A stretch of DNA of 27,194 nucleotides from DASPFV01 sp035620975 (GTDB lineage: Bacteria; Acidobacteriota; Vicinamibacteria; Vicinamibacterales; 2-12-FULL-66-21), in assembly GCA_035620975.1 (NCBI GenBank), contig DASPFV010000078.1, positions 1 through 27,194 on the forward strand. The letters run 5' to 3'. Below are positions 8,293 through 15,832 of this stretch, one piece after another (position 1 is the first letter of the stretch; each line of letters opens with the position of its first letter). Below the pieces are notes generated by a model that saw only the letters and a program-made list of their open reading frames with translations, made no database searches and was not told the DNA's origin. The position numbers and the translations under genes were made by a program.

Positions 8293-9572
8293 GCGTCACG
8301 GCTCCGCGAGGGCTCTCCCGGGTCAGGACCGAGCTCGAATGCGGGGCCGTCGTCCTCGCCCAGCAGACGCGCCTCACGCCGGCGGTCACCATACACGCGG
8401 CTTTCACGGCTGGGGCCCTCTATGAGCCGGACGGTCTGACGGGGCTGGCGCACCTCACCGGCCGGCTGCTCGATCGGGGCACCGAGCGTCGCACCGGCGC
8501 GATGATTGCCGACGAGCTCGACGACCGGGGCGTGGCGCTCAAGGTCTCGACGAACCGGCACGTCCTGACCCTGACGTGCACGTGCCTCTCGGAGGATTTC
8601 GACGCCGTTCTGTCGATCCTCGTCGACGTCGCCCGACGGCCCGTGTTCCCCGAGTCCGAGCTCGCGCTGCGACGGGCGGAGCTGGTCACCGCCTACCTGC
8701 AGGACCAGGACAACCCGGCGACCCGCGCGACCGAGGCCCTCTTCCATCTGCTCTACGGTGAGGGGCATCCGTATTCCGGCCGGATCAAGGGGACGGCCGA
8801 CAGCCTCCAGCGGATCGGCCGCGGCGACCTCGTGCAGTTCCACGCGGCGAGGTTCCGGCCGGCGTCCCTGTCGCTTGCGGTGGTCGGGGACGTCGAGCCG
8901 GCGCGCGTCGTGCACCGGTCGGCCATGGAGCTGGAGGGGTGGGACGGCGGTCCGCCGGAGCTGCGCGGCGTCCCGCCGCCGGTCGAGCCGGGGACCCGGC
9001 GGGCGAGAATGGTGTCGGTTCCTGGCAAGTCACAGACGGACGTGGCATACGGCTTCGTCGCGATTCGCCGGCTGGACCCGCGGTACTACGCGTACTGGCT
9101 GATGAACAACGTGCTCGGACAGTTCGGACTGGGCGGGCGGCTCGCCGACAACATCCGCGAGCGCCAGGGCATGGCCTACTACGCCTACAGCGTGCTCGAT
9201 CCGAGCGTCGGGGAAGGGCCGCTGGTGATCCGGGCCGGCGTCGATCCGCGCAACGTGGAGCGCGCGATCGAGGCCATCGACCACGAGGTCGATCGGCTCG
9301 GCCGGGAGGGTCCGACCCCGGGCGAGGTGGAGGAGAGCCGGCAGTACCTGATCGGCTCGATTCCGCGGATGCTCGAGACGAACCAGGGGATCGCCGCCTT
9401 CCTGCAGAACGCGGAGCATTTCGGCCTCGGCCTGGACTACGATCGCCGGCTCGCGCAGCACCTGCGCGAGGTGACCGCGGACGAGGTGGCTGCCGCGGCG
9501 TCCGAGCTGCTCGTGCCCACGCGTGCGGCGCTGGCCGTGGCGGGCCCCACGCCCGCGGACGGCGGGGCCTGA
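8289..9572 (+). CDS. M16 family peptidase-like protein, non-catalytic partner
   Basis: The protein (427 residues) has the M16 fold but the zinc motif is lost: the position of HxxEH reads HLTGR (residues 55-59), with the catalytic glutamate replaced by glycine and the second histidine by arginine. The C-terminal half keeps the GGRLADNIRERQGMAYYAY region, the Arg/Tyr substrate-positioning segment typical of the non-catalytic subunit. It should pair with the product of the gene before it, with which it shares an ATGA stop/start overlap that favours equal synthesis. This active/inactive pairing is known from mitochondrial processing peptidase and bacterial M16B heterodimers. Start chosen at the overlapping ATG; an earlier GTG at 8262 would deepen the overlap for no gain. 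Confidence 0.9.
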   Translation: MSVTAPRGLSRVRTELECGAVVLAQQTRLTPAVTIHAAFTAGALYEPDGLTGLAHLTGRLLDRGTERRTGAMIADELDDRGVALKVSTNRHVLTLTCTCLSEDFDAVLSILVDVARRPVFPESELALRRAELVTAYLQDQDNPATRATEALFHLLYGEGHPYSGRIKGTADSLQRIGRGDLVQFHAARFRPASLSLAVVGDVEPARVVHRSAMELEGWDGGPPELRGVPPPVEPGTRRARMVSVPGKSQTDVAYGFVAIRRLDPRYYAYWLMNNVLGQFGLGGRLADNIRERQGMAYYAYSVLDPSVGEGPLVIRAGVDPRNVERAIEAIDHEVDRLGREGPTPGEVEESRQYLIGSIPRMLETNQGIAAFLQNAEHFGLGLDYDRRLAQHLREVTADEVAAAASELLVPTRAALAVAGPTPADGGA

Positions 9573-9574
9573 GC

Positions 9575-10267
9575 GTGCCCGGACGGTCCATCGCACGGGC
9601 GGTCTTCTTCGACGTCGACTTCACCCTCATCTATCCGGGGCCCGCGTTCCAGGGCCCGGGCTATCGCGACTTCTGCGCCCGCCACGAGGTGGCGGTCGAT
9701 CCCGCGCGCTTCGAGGCCGCGGTCGCGGCCGCCTCGGCGACGCTCGCGGTCGACGGGGGCGCGTATGATCCCAGAATCTTCATCGAATACACGCGGCGCA
9801 TCATCGAGCAGATGGGCGGATCGGGTCCCGGCATCGAGCGCGCCGCGGAGGAGATCTACGCGGAGTGGTCCGCTTGCGGCCACTTCCATCTCTACGACGA
9901 GGTGCCCGAGGTACTGCGCGGCCTGCGCGCGGCTGGCCTGAAGATCGGGCTGATCTCGAACACGCAGCGATGCCTCGTCTCGTTCCAGGCACACTTCTCT
10001 CTGGAAGGCCTCTTCGACGTGGCGATCTCGTCGTCGGCCCACGGCTACATGAAGCCGCACCCGAGCATTTTCGAGGCGGCGCTGCGGCAGGTGGAGGCGG
10101 CGCCGGGCGAGGCGTTGATGGTGGGGGACAGCCTGGAGCACGACATCGAAGGCGCGCGGCGACTCGGCATGCGCGGCGTGCTGGTGTCGCGCTCCGGTCC
10201 GCGCGGGGGTTGCCCGCTCGACGTGCCGGTCATCCAGTCGCTGCGGGAGCTGCCGCCGCTCATCTGA
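9575..10267 (+). CDS. HAD superfamily hydrolase
   Basis: The 230-residue protein starts with GTG two bases after the stop of the M16 partner. All HAD motifs are there: motif I FFDVDFTLIYP (nucleophile D13, acid D15), motif II LISNTQ, motif III lysine in MKPHPSIFEAAL, motif IV MVGDSLEHDIEGARRLG. Length and the helical cap between motifs I and II (about residues 25-100) fit the small-molecule phosphatase/dehalogenase subfamily I. Substrate cannot be told from sequence. It ends the M16-M16-HAD unit and faces the GNAT-type gene tail to tail; that gene's open frame runs 223 nt into the antisense of this one. Confidence 0.87.
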   Translation: MPGRSIARAVFFDVDFTLIYPGPAFQGPGYRDFCARHEVAVDPARFEAAVAAASATLAVDGGAYDPRIFIEYTRRIIEQMGGSGPGIERAAEEIYAEWSACGHFHLYDEVPEVLRGLRAAGLKIGLISNTQRCLVSFQAHFSLEGLFDVAISSSAHGYMKPHPSIFEAALRQVEAAPGEALMVGDSLEHDIEGARRLGMRGVLVSRSGPRGGCPLDVPVIQSLRELPPLI

Positions 10268-11145
10268 GCGGCAAGGGTCACTCCGACGCCCCGGGGCTCA
10301 GGCCGATGATCCGGCGGCAGTGCCAGAAGGTAGCGTCCGCAACGCGCGTCGGGCATCCGGAGGAAGTCCACTGCGCGATAGCCGCGCGCGAAGTAGGCCA
10401 GGAACGCGGCGCGCGTCGCGAGCCGCCAGTCGAGCGCCAGCCCGGGGTCGAGCGGCTGCATCTCGCCGAAGCCTTCCGGAACCTCGACGAGCACGCGACA
10501 CCCCTCGAGCGACAGGTCCGGCTCAGCCGGCCTGAGCCACCGATCCCCGGGCTTCGATGGGTTGACCACTGGCGCGTGCCCGAGCGACGCGTCGCGCACC
10601 GCCAGCGTCCGGCGCGCCGCGATCCGGCGCTCCACGTGCGGCTCGCGCAGGTGCCACTCGGCGATGCAGCGGTCGGTCGGCGTACCGCGGTGGAGCGGGC
10701 TGCTGGACTCGCCGTAGACGTTCACCTCGTACTCCTGCACGACGACTCCGAGGCGAGCGAAGTTGAGGTGGGCGTTCACGGTCTGCAGCGGGTCGTATGT
10801 CCACTCCACGAGGTCGATGCCCATCGCGAGCGCCCGCTCCCGCTGCGCGAGCTTCAACTGGAAGCCCAGCCCCGACGCCCGCGCCTCTGGCGCGACGCCG
10901 AGCATGTGCGACCACTGTGTCAGGCGGCCGTCCTTCACGCCAGGCATCGAGTACACGAAGCCCTGCATCTCGCCGGCGGCGTCGAACGCCCCGAGCAGAA
11001 TGCCGCCGCGCTTGATCGAGACGATGAGCACGGGCGGCGGGACGAGGTCCTCGGCGTCGGTGTATCCCCAGATGACCTTCTCGAGCACCGCGACGCGGCG
11101 GCACTCCTCCAGTGTGGTCAGGGGGCGGATCTGCATGGTGGACAT
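10045..11145 (-). CDS. GNAT-like acetyltransferase (COG3375-type), 3' end uncertain
   Basis: From the ATG at 11145 the first 275 or so residues look like the predicted GNAT superfamily group COG3375 (recalled, not searched): MSTMQIRPL start, acetyl-CoA-binding-like MLGVAPEARASGLGFQLKLAQRE, then DLVEWTYDPLQTVNAHLNFARLG. Function and substrate are unknown. Similarity seems to end at RGRYLLA-like residues near 10315. Beyond that the frame stays open to 10045, through the antisense of the HAD gene, with low-complexity Ser/Arg/Pro content that does not look like protein. Stops at 10298 and 10279 in the other two frames suggest the real end lies there and that a one-base change opened this tail. 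It is the last gene of the thiD-to-HIT run, about 60 nt after the HIT gene. Confidence 0.65.
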   Translation of the reverse strand: MSTMQIRPLTTLEECRRVAVLEKVIWGYTDAEDLVPPPVLIVSIKRGGILLGAFDAAGEMQGFVYSMPGVKDGRLTQWSHMLGVAPEARASGLGFQLKLAQRERALAMGIDLVEWTYDPLQTVNAHLNFARLGVVVQEYEVNVYGESSSPLHRGTPTDRCIAEWHLREPHVERRIAARRTLAVRDASLGHAPVVNPSKPGDRWLRPAEPDLSLEGCRVLVEVPEGFGEMQPLDPGLALDWRLATRAAFLAYFARGYRAVDFLRMPDARCGRYLLALPPDHRPEPRGVGVTLAAQMSGGSSRSDWMTGTSSGQPPRGPERDTSTPRMPSRRAPSMSCSRLSPTINASPGAASTCRSAASKMLGCGFM

Positions 11146-11207
11146 CCGGTTCCGGCGTGCAGCCGGCGTACGGGAAGCCGCGCGCTGCGAGCCGCGACGC
11201 GTTCCCG

Positions 11208-11549
11208 TCACCCCGGCGGCCATCCGAGCCGCCGCCCGGCGAGCACGTGAAGGTGGATGTGGAACACGGTCTGGCCGGCCTCGGCATTGCAGTTGAAGAT
11301 CGTCCGGTAACCACGCTCCGCATAGCCGCGTTCAGCGGCGAGCGCGGCCGCCCTCCGGACCATCTCGCCCACGAGCGTGTCGTCTCCCGGCACGAGGGCG
11401 TTCAGGCTGGCGACGTGGCGGCGCGGGAGGACGAGGAGGTGCATCGGCGCCTGCGGGTTGATGTCTCTGATGACGACGATGTTGTCGTCCTGGTACTCGA
11501 TTCCCGCGGGGATCTCACCGTTGATGATCTTGCAGAAGAGGCAGTCCAT
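11208..11549 (-). CDS. HIT family protein (HinT-like nucleotide phosphoramidase)
   Basis: The 113-residue protein carries the histidine triad motif HIHLHVLAGR near its C-terminus and begins with the usual CLFCKIINGEIP zinc-type segment (C3, C6). The length is standard for HinT-type purine nucleoside phosphoramidases, which hydrolyse AMP-lysine or AMP-amine bonds; the physiological substrate is generally unclear. It follows prmC directly (2 nt between genes), within the same transcription unit. Confidence 0.93.
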   Translation of the reverse strand: MDCLFCKIINGEIPAGIEYQDDNIVVIRDINPQAPMHLLVLPRRHVASLNALVPGDDTLVGEMVRRAAALAAERGYAERGYRTIFNCNAEAGQTVFHIHLHVLAGRRLGWPPG

Positions 11550-11551
11550 TC

Positions 11552-12397
11552 TCAGTGTTCCATGACAGCGACCCTCGGGATGTCCTGGAGGTCGTTCACG
11601 AAGCCGACGCGTGACCAGCCGGCGGCGCGCGCCAGCGACTCTACCGCGGCGCGCTGGCCGAAGCCGAATTCAACAATGAACCGGCCGCCGGGTGCAAGGC
11701 GTGCCGGCGCCGACGAGATCAAGGCGCGCAGGACGTCCAGGCCGTCGGGGCCCGCGAACAGGGCCTCAGGCGGCTCGTAGCGCGCGACTTCGGGCGGCAG
11801 GGTCTCCGTGTCGGGCACGTACGGGGGATTCGAGACGATGAGATCGACCGGGGCGCCGACCGCCTCGAGCAGCGTTGCCTGGACCAGGTGTACGCGGTCG
11901 GCGACCCCGTGCCGCCGCGCGTTGCGGGCGGCGACGCGCAGGGCTTCGAGAGACGTGTCGATCGCCAGCACGCGGGCGCCGGGCAGCTCGGAGGCCAGCG
12001 CTACGGCGAGGCAGCCGCTCCCGGTGCCGACGTCGACGAGCCGGCGGCTGCCGGCGTCGCGTGCACACGCGAGCGCCTGTTCGACGACGAGCTCGGTCTC
12101 CGGGCGCGGGACGATGACCCCGCTGGAGACGCGGAAGTCGAGCCCCCAGAATTCCCTGGAACCGGTGATGAGCGCCACCGGCTCGCGCGCCGTCCGCCGG
12201 CGAATCAGCTGCGCGTAGACTTCGTCGAAGGCCGGCGGAGCGGATTCGCGCCCGCGCGCGAGAAGGGACGCGCGATCCCATCCGAGCGCATGACGCGCGA
12301 GGACGGCGGCGTCGATGGCCGCGTCCTCCGCGGAGAGACCGGCGCCGATGAGCGCCTGGCGCGCTGCCGCGATGCGCTCGTGCACCGTCGCGGCCAT
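11552..12397 (-). CDS. prmC: Release factor glutamine methyltransferase
   Basis: PrmC methylates the glutamine of the GGQ motif in peptide release factors. The 281-residue protein has an N-terminal helical domain (about 1-80), a class I SAM-binding motif VDVGTGSGCLAVALA, and the NPPY catalytic motif in IVSNPPYVPD. The frame continues far upstream through prfA antisense-free coding in another frame, but MAATVHERIAAARQ is the natural N-terminus; the ATG at 12397 lies 5 nt after the prfA stop. The gene sits directly behind its substrate gene prfA, a widespread pairing that supports the assignment. Confidence 0.94.
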   Translation of the reverse strand: MAATVHERIAAARQALIGAGLSAEDAAIDAAVLARHALGWDRASLLARGRESAPPAFDEVYAQLIRRRTAREPVALITGSREFWGLDFRVSSGVIVPRPETELVVEQALACARDAGSRRLVDVGTGSGCLAVALASELPGARVLAIDTSLEALRVAARNARRHGVADRVHLVQATLLEAVGAPVDLIVSNPPYVPDTETLPPEVARYEPPEALFAGPDGLDVLRALISSAPARLAPGGRFIVEFGFGQRAAVESLARAAGWSRVGFVNDLQDIPRVAVMEH

Positions 12398-12402
12398 CGG
12401 CC

Positions 12403-13482
12403 TCAGTGCGCCGGCTCGCCCGTTTCGGTCGAGGCTTTCAGCTCCTGGGCCTGATAGTACGCGGCCGCCTGGTCGATCAACCCGCCGATGTCTCCGTCGA
12501 GGGCCTGGGCGAGCTGGTGCATGGTGAAGCCGATGCGGTGGTCGGTGATCCGGTTCTCCTTGAAGTTGTAGGTCCGGATCTTTTCGGAGCGTTCGCCCGT
12601 GCCGACCTGCGTGCGCCGATCCCTGGCAATCGCCTCCTGCTGCTTCCGCATCTCGATCTCGTAGAGACGCGAGCGCAGGACCTTCATCGCCTTCGCCCGG
12701 TTCTTGATCTGGGATTTTTCGTCCTGCTGCGACACGACGAGGCCGGTCGGGATGTGCGTGATGCGCACGGCGGAGTACGTGGTGTTGACGCTCTGACCGC
12801 CGGGTCCGCTCGAACAGAAGGTGTCGATCCGGAGGTCCTTTGGATCGATCTGGATGTCGACCTCCTCGGCCTCCGGAAGGACGGCCACGGTCGCGGTGGA
12901 TGTGTGGATCCGCCCGCTCGCCTCGGTGGTCGGCACACGCTGAACGCGGTGCACGCCGCTCTCGTACTTCATGCGGCTGTACACGTGTCGCCCCTCGATC
13001 AGCGCGATCACTTCCTTCGTGCCGCCAACCCCGGTCTCGCTCAGGTTCAGGAGCTCCAGCCGCCATCCCTGGCGCTCGGCGAACCGCGAGTACATGCGGA
13101 AGAGATCCGACGCGAAGAGCGCCGCCTCGTCGCCGCCCGTGCCCGCGCGGATCTCGAGCACGACGTTCTTCGCGTCGTTGGGGTCTTTCGGGACGAGGAG
13201 CAGCTTGATGTCGGCCAGCAGCGCGTCCCGCTTCTGCTCGAGCAACCGCAGCTCCTCCTGCGCCAGCTCCCGCATGTCGGGGTCTTTCACCAGCTCCCCG
13301 GTCGCGGCGAGCTGGCCGAGGACCGCCTTGTATTCCCGGAACTTCTCGACGAGCGGCTGGATCTCCGCGAGTGCCTTCGAGTGGCTCCGGAACCTGGCCG
13401 AATCCCCCTGGACGGACGGGTCCGCCATCTCGGCCATGAGCTGGTCGTAGCGCGCTTCGACGGTGGCGAGTTTATCGAACAC
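12403..13482 (-). CDS. prfA: Peptide chain release factor 1
   Basis: RF1 ends translation at UAA and UAG. The 359-residue protein shows the GGQ motif (G228-G229-Q230 in SSGPGGQSVNTTYSAVR) and, in the codon-recognition domain, HRVQRVPTTEASGRIHTS, where PTT (184-186) stands in the place of the RF1 P-x-T anticodon tripeptide rather than the SPF of RF2. The start is GTG at 13482 (VFDKLATVEARYDQL); no earlier in-frame alternative looks better. It precedes prmC by 5 nt and follows moaD after a 133-nt gap that could hold its own promoter. Confidence 0.96.
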   Translation of the reverse strand: MFDKLATVEARYDQLMAEMADPSVQGDSARFRSHSKALAEIQPLVEKFREYKAVLGQLAATGELVKDPDMRELAQEELRLLEQKRDALLADIKLLLVPKDPNDAKNVVLEIRAGTGGDEAALFASDLFRMYSRFAERQGWRLELLNLSETGVGGTKEVIALIEGRHVYSRMKYESGVHRVQRVPTTEASGRIHTSTATVAVLPEAEEVDIQIDPKDLRIDTFCSSGPGGQSVNTTYSAVRITHIPTGLVVSQQDEKSQIKNRAKAMKVLRSRLYEIEMRKQQEAIARDRRTQVGTGERSEKIRTYNFKENRITDHRIGFTMHQLAQALDGDIGGLIDQAAAYYQAQELKASTETGEPAH

Positions 13483-13534
13483 AGAGACGCTCTCTTCGAT
13501 GGCCGCAGTCCGCAGCTCGCGGTTCGCCGCCCGT

Positions 13535-13548
13535 TCTCGCTATCGAGA
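13535..13548. repeat. Small perfect hairpin between moaD and prfA
   Basis: TCTCG-CTAT-CGAGA is a perfect 5-bp inverted repeat about 55 nt upstream of the prfA start. It may be a leader structure or operator; no firm function. Confidence 0.3.
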
Positions 13549-13599
13549 CCCGGGCGCCGCGCGTCCCGAACCACGGATCGCTGGCTCCGAGCACCGCAG

Positions 13600-13611
13600 C
13601 CGGGGCCCCGG
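13600..13611. repeat. GC palindrome just after the moaD stop
   Basis: CCGGGGCCCCGG is a perfect 12-bp palindrome starting 4 nt after the moaD stop on the minus strand. No T tract follows, so it is at most a factor-assisted or attenuating hairpin. Confidence 0.3.
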
Positions 13612-13615
13612 GCGG

Positions 13616-13861
13616 TTACCCACCCGACACGGGCGGCAGGAACGCCACCTCGTCCCCGTCCTGCAGCACGGTCGTGAAGCGCGCGTAATCTTCGTTCACC
13701 GCGCAGGAGATCGCGGCGGCGTACGGGGCCATGTCCGGGAACTCGCGCGCGAGCGCGTCCCATGCTGTCCGGGCCGTGGCCCCCTCGGGCAGCTCCCGGT
13801 TGAGCTCCGGCGCGCCCGCGATCTCGCGAAGCCTGGCAAACAGCCGCACGGTTACGAGCAT
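13616..13861 (-). CDS. moaD: Molybdopterin synthase small subunit
   Basis: This 81-residue ubiquitin-fold protein ends in the required Gly-Gly (VSGG), the tail that carries the thiocarboxylate used to convert cyclic pyranopterin monophosphate into molybdopterin. Its N-terminus, MLVTVRLFARLREIAG, is a classic MoaD start. It overlaps the 3' end of moaE by 10 nt, so the two subunits are translationally coupled, fitting their complex. Other molybdenum cofactor genes are not in the window. Confidence 0.93.
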   Translation of the reverse strand: MLVTVRLFARLREIAGAPELNRELPEGATARTAWDALAREFPDMAPYAAAISCAVNEDYARFTTVLQDGDEVAFLPPVSGG

Positions 13862-14328
13862 GCCCGTCCCAGCGCCGCCTCCCGGGCAGCGTCGTCCTCC
13901 GGATCGGCCGTCGCCCCCTCGATCCACACGTCGCCGCCTTCGAAGTGTTCGTGCTTCCACACGGGTGCGATCTGCTTCACGCGTTCGATGGCGTACCGGC
14001 AGGCCGCGAACGCATCGGCGCGGTGCGGCGCCGCCGCAGCAATCACGACGCTCGCCTCGCCGATCTCGACCCGGCCGATCCGGTGGTGGACGGCGAGGCG
14101 GACCGACGGCCATCGTGCGGCGGCTTCGCCGGCAATCCGCTCGAATGCCCGGAGCGCCAGCGGCGCGTAAGCCTCGTACTCGAGCCAGCGTACCCGGCGG
14201 CCCAGGTTGTGATCCCGGACGAGGCCCACGAACGTCGCCACGGCCCCGCAGGTCCCGTCGGCGACGAGCTGCGCGGCCGCCCGGGCGTCGAGTTCATTCC
14301 CCGTGACGCGGTGCATACCGGACGCCAT
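13852..14328 (-). CDS. moaE: Molybdopterin synthase large subunit
   Basis: The 158-residue protein matches MoaE, the catalytic subunit of molybdopterin synthase. It has FVGLVRDHN near residue 33, LEYEAY at 49-54 and HRIGRVEIGEASV, and the lysine-containing segment RYAIERVKQIAPVWKHE with K118 and K125 in the places of the catalytic lysines of the family. The ATG at 14328 overlaps the thiD stop in a TGATG arrangement; an internal ATG at 14316 is also possible. Coupling with moaD downstream by overlap completes a thiD-moaE-moaD unit. Confidence 0.94.
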   Translation of the reverse strand: MASGMHRVTGNELDARAAAQLVADGTCGAVATFVGLVRDHNLGRRVRWLEYEAYAPLALRAFERIAGEAAARWPSVRLAVHHRIGRVEIGEASVVIAAAAPHRADAFAACRYAIERVKQIAPVWKHEHFEGGDVWIEGATADPEDDAAREAALGRACS

Positions 14329-15113
14329 CAGTATACCTGCCAGAAATGATGCAGCGGTCCGTGCCCCCGGCCGATCCGCGGCGCATGGCGCAGCGCCCCT
14401 TCCAGATACTGCCGCGCCTGCTCGAGCGCTTCCCGATCCGTCAGGCCGCGAGCCAGATTCGCCGCAATAGCGGACGACAGCGTGCAGCCGGTGCCGTGCG
14501 TGCTCGTGGTAGGGATGCGCGGCCCGCGCAGCTCGATCTCGCCGTCCTTCGTGCAGGCCACGTCGATGCACTCGTCGCCGTCGAGGTGTCCACCCTTGAC
14601 GAGCACGACCCGGGGCCCCATGGTTAGGATCCGCCGGCCCGCCGTGCGCATGTCGCCCGGCGACCCGATGACCATCCCGGACAGCACCTCGGCTTCCGGG
14701 ATGTTCGGCGTGACCACGTGGGCGCGTGGGAGCAGCTCTGCACGGATGGCACCGACCGCATCCTCTTCGAGGAGCCGGTCGCCGGCCTTCGCGATCATGA
14801 CCGGATCGAGCACCACGAGCGGGAGATCGAGATCGGCGACCGCTGCGGCGACCGCCTCGACGATAGCCGCCGTGCCGAGCATGCCGATCTTGACGGCGTG
14901 GATGTCGATGTCGCCGGCCACCGCCTCGATCTGCGCGGTCACGAGGTCAGCGGGCATGGCCAGCCAGGAGGTGACGCCCAGCGTGTTCTGCGCGGTGACG
15001 GCCGTGATCGCCGTGGTGCCGTAGACGCGGTGGGCCGCAAAGGTCTTGAGGTCGGCCTGGATGCCTGCACCGCCGACCGAATCGCTGCCCGCAATTGTCA
15101 GTGCGCTGTGCAT
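14328..15113 (-). CDS. thiD: Hydroxymethylpyrimidine/phosphomethylpyrimidine kinase
   Basis: ThiD phosphorylates HMP and HMP-P in thiamine synthesis. From the ATG at 15113 the protein has 261 residues and starts with the canonical ALTIAGSDSVGGAGIQADLKTF; the long in-frame extension upstream to 15356 is antisense to bioY and is rejected. The ribokinase-fold motifs are present: LDPVMIAKAGDRLL, VTPNIPEAEVL, and the anion-hole/catalytic THGTGCTLSSAIAANLA near the C-terminus. The 5' end overlaps the divergent bioY promoter, so the two vitamin genes share a control region of about 20 nt. No TPP riboswitch is visible; there is no room for one. Confidence 0.95.
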   Translation of the reverse strand: MHSALTIAGSDSVGGAGIQADLKTFAAHRVYGTTAITAVTAQNTLGVTSWLAMPADLVTAQIEAVAGDIDIHAVKIGMLGTAAIVEAVAAAVADLDLPLVVLDPVMIAKAGDRLLEEDAVGAIRAELLPRAHVVTPNIPEAEVLSGMVIGSPGDMRTAGRRILTMGPRVVLVKGGHLDGDECIDVACTKDGEIELRGPRIPTTSTHGTGCTLSSAIAANLARGLTDREALEQARQYLEGALRHAPRIGRGHGPLHHFWQVY

Positions 15114-15123
15114 ACGATAGAAT
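15095..15123 (+). promoter_or_regulatory. bioY promoter, overlapping the start of thiD
   Basis: TTGTCA (15095-15100), a 17-bp spacer and TAGAAT (15118-15123) make a good sigma-70-type promoter. Initiation about seven bases after the -10 leaves only about three bases before the bioY ATG at 15133. The -35 lies inside the first codons of the divergent thiD gene, so transcription of the two must interfere. Confidence 0.6.
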
Positions 15124-15132
15124 GCCGGCCCG

Positions 15133-15759
15133 ATGGCCTCGGTTGCGTCGACGACGGAACGGACACTGCTTGGTGCGCTCGCGGGCCGGCTCGAGCTCTC
15201 GTGGCTCATTCGCGCCGCGGCCGTGCTCTTCGTCGCCGTGCTGACCGCGGCCGCTGCCCAGGTGAGCGTGCCGCTGCCGTTCACCCCGGTTCCGCTCACT
15301 TTGACGCCGATGATCGTGCTGCTCGGCGGCGCGGCCCTCGGCTCCCGGCTCGGCATGGCGAGCCAGATTGTCTATCTCCTCGCCGGCGTCGCCGGGCTCC
15401 CCGTGTTTGCCGCCTCGGCGGTGCTGCCGCCCGGCCTGCTGCGCCTCCTGGGCCCCACCGGCGGATACCTGATCAGCTATCCCCTCGCCGCGTTCGTCGC
15501 CGGCTGGCTGGCCGAGCGGGGGTTCGACCGGCGCTACGTCACATCGGTCGTCGCCATGGCTGCCGGTCTGGCCGTGATCTTCGCCGGCGGTGTGGCCTGG
15601 CTCGCCTGGTTCGCACAACCAGTCAACGTCGGCCTGGCCGCCGCGCTCGGCACGGGCTTCTATCCCTTCTTCCCCGCCGATCTCGTGAAAGTGCTCCTCG
15701 CCGCGGCCGTGCTGCCGTCCGCCTGGAAGCTGACCGGCCGCCGCGGCCAGGCTGACTGA
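15133..15759 (+). CDS. bioY: Biotin transporter, BioY family (ECF S component)
   Basis: BioY is the substrate-binding membrane subunit for biotin uptake, alone or with an ECF energising module. The 208-residue protein has about six hydrophobic segments and the family motifs VSVPLPFTPVPLTLTPM (about 40-56), LGSRLGMASQIVYLLAGVAGLPVFA and GPTGGYLISYPLAAFVAGWLAERG. No EcfA or EcfT genes are nearby. There is no Shine-Dalgarno, and the promoter is so close that the message should be leaderless or nearly so. It lies divergent to thiD and convergent to the phosphatase-fold gene. Confidence 0.95.
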   Translation: MASVASTTERTLLGALAGRLELSWLIRAAAVLFVAVLTAAAAQVSVPLPFTPVPLTLTPMIVLLGGAALGSRLGMASQIVYLLAGVAGLPVFAASAVLPPGLLRLLGPTGGYLISYPLAAFVAGWLAERGFDRRYVTSVVAMAAGLAVIFAGGVAWLAWFAQPVNVGLAAALGTGFYPFFPADLVKVLLAAAVLPSAWKLTGRRGQAD

Positions 15760-15793
15760 TCGGTCTCATCCTCCGATAGCACGTCTCTCCTCA

Positions 15794-15822
15794 CTGAACC
15801 CTGAACCAGGAACCCCTGAACC
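15794..15822. repeat. Short CTGAACC repeats between convergent genes
   Basis: Three copies of CTGAACC occur at 15794, 15801 (direct tandem) and 15816; CCTGAACCAG occurs twice (with CAGG/CCTG symmetry). They fill most of the 73-nt gap between the ends of bioY and the phosphatase-fold gene. Function unknown. Confidence 0.45.
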
Positions 15823-15832
15823 AGAAACCGGC

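Noticed and set aside
14329..14571. N-terminal extension of moaE into thiD
   Set aside because: Same-strand but different frame from thiD, whose conserved THGTGCT motif lies there; MoaE similarity starts at 14328.
15100..15135. TPP or other riboswitch before thiD or bioY
   Set aside because: The two start codons are 19 nt apart, leaving no space for an aptamer.
15114..15356. 81-codon N-terminal extension of thiD
   Set aside because: It is antisense to bioY, and ThiD proteins begin at ALTIAGSDS; the ATG at 15113 is the natural start.
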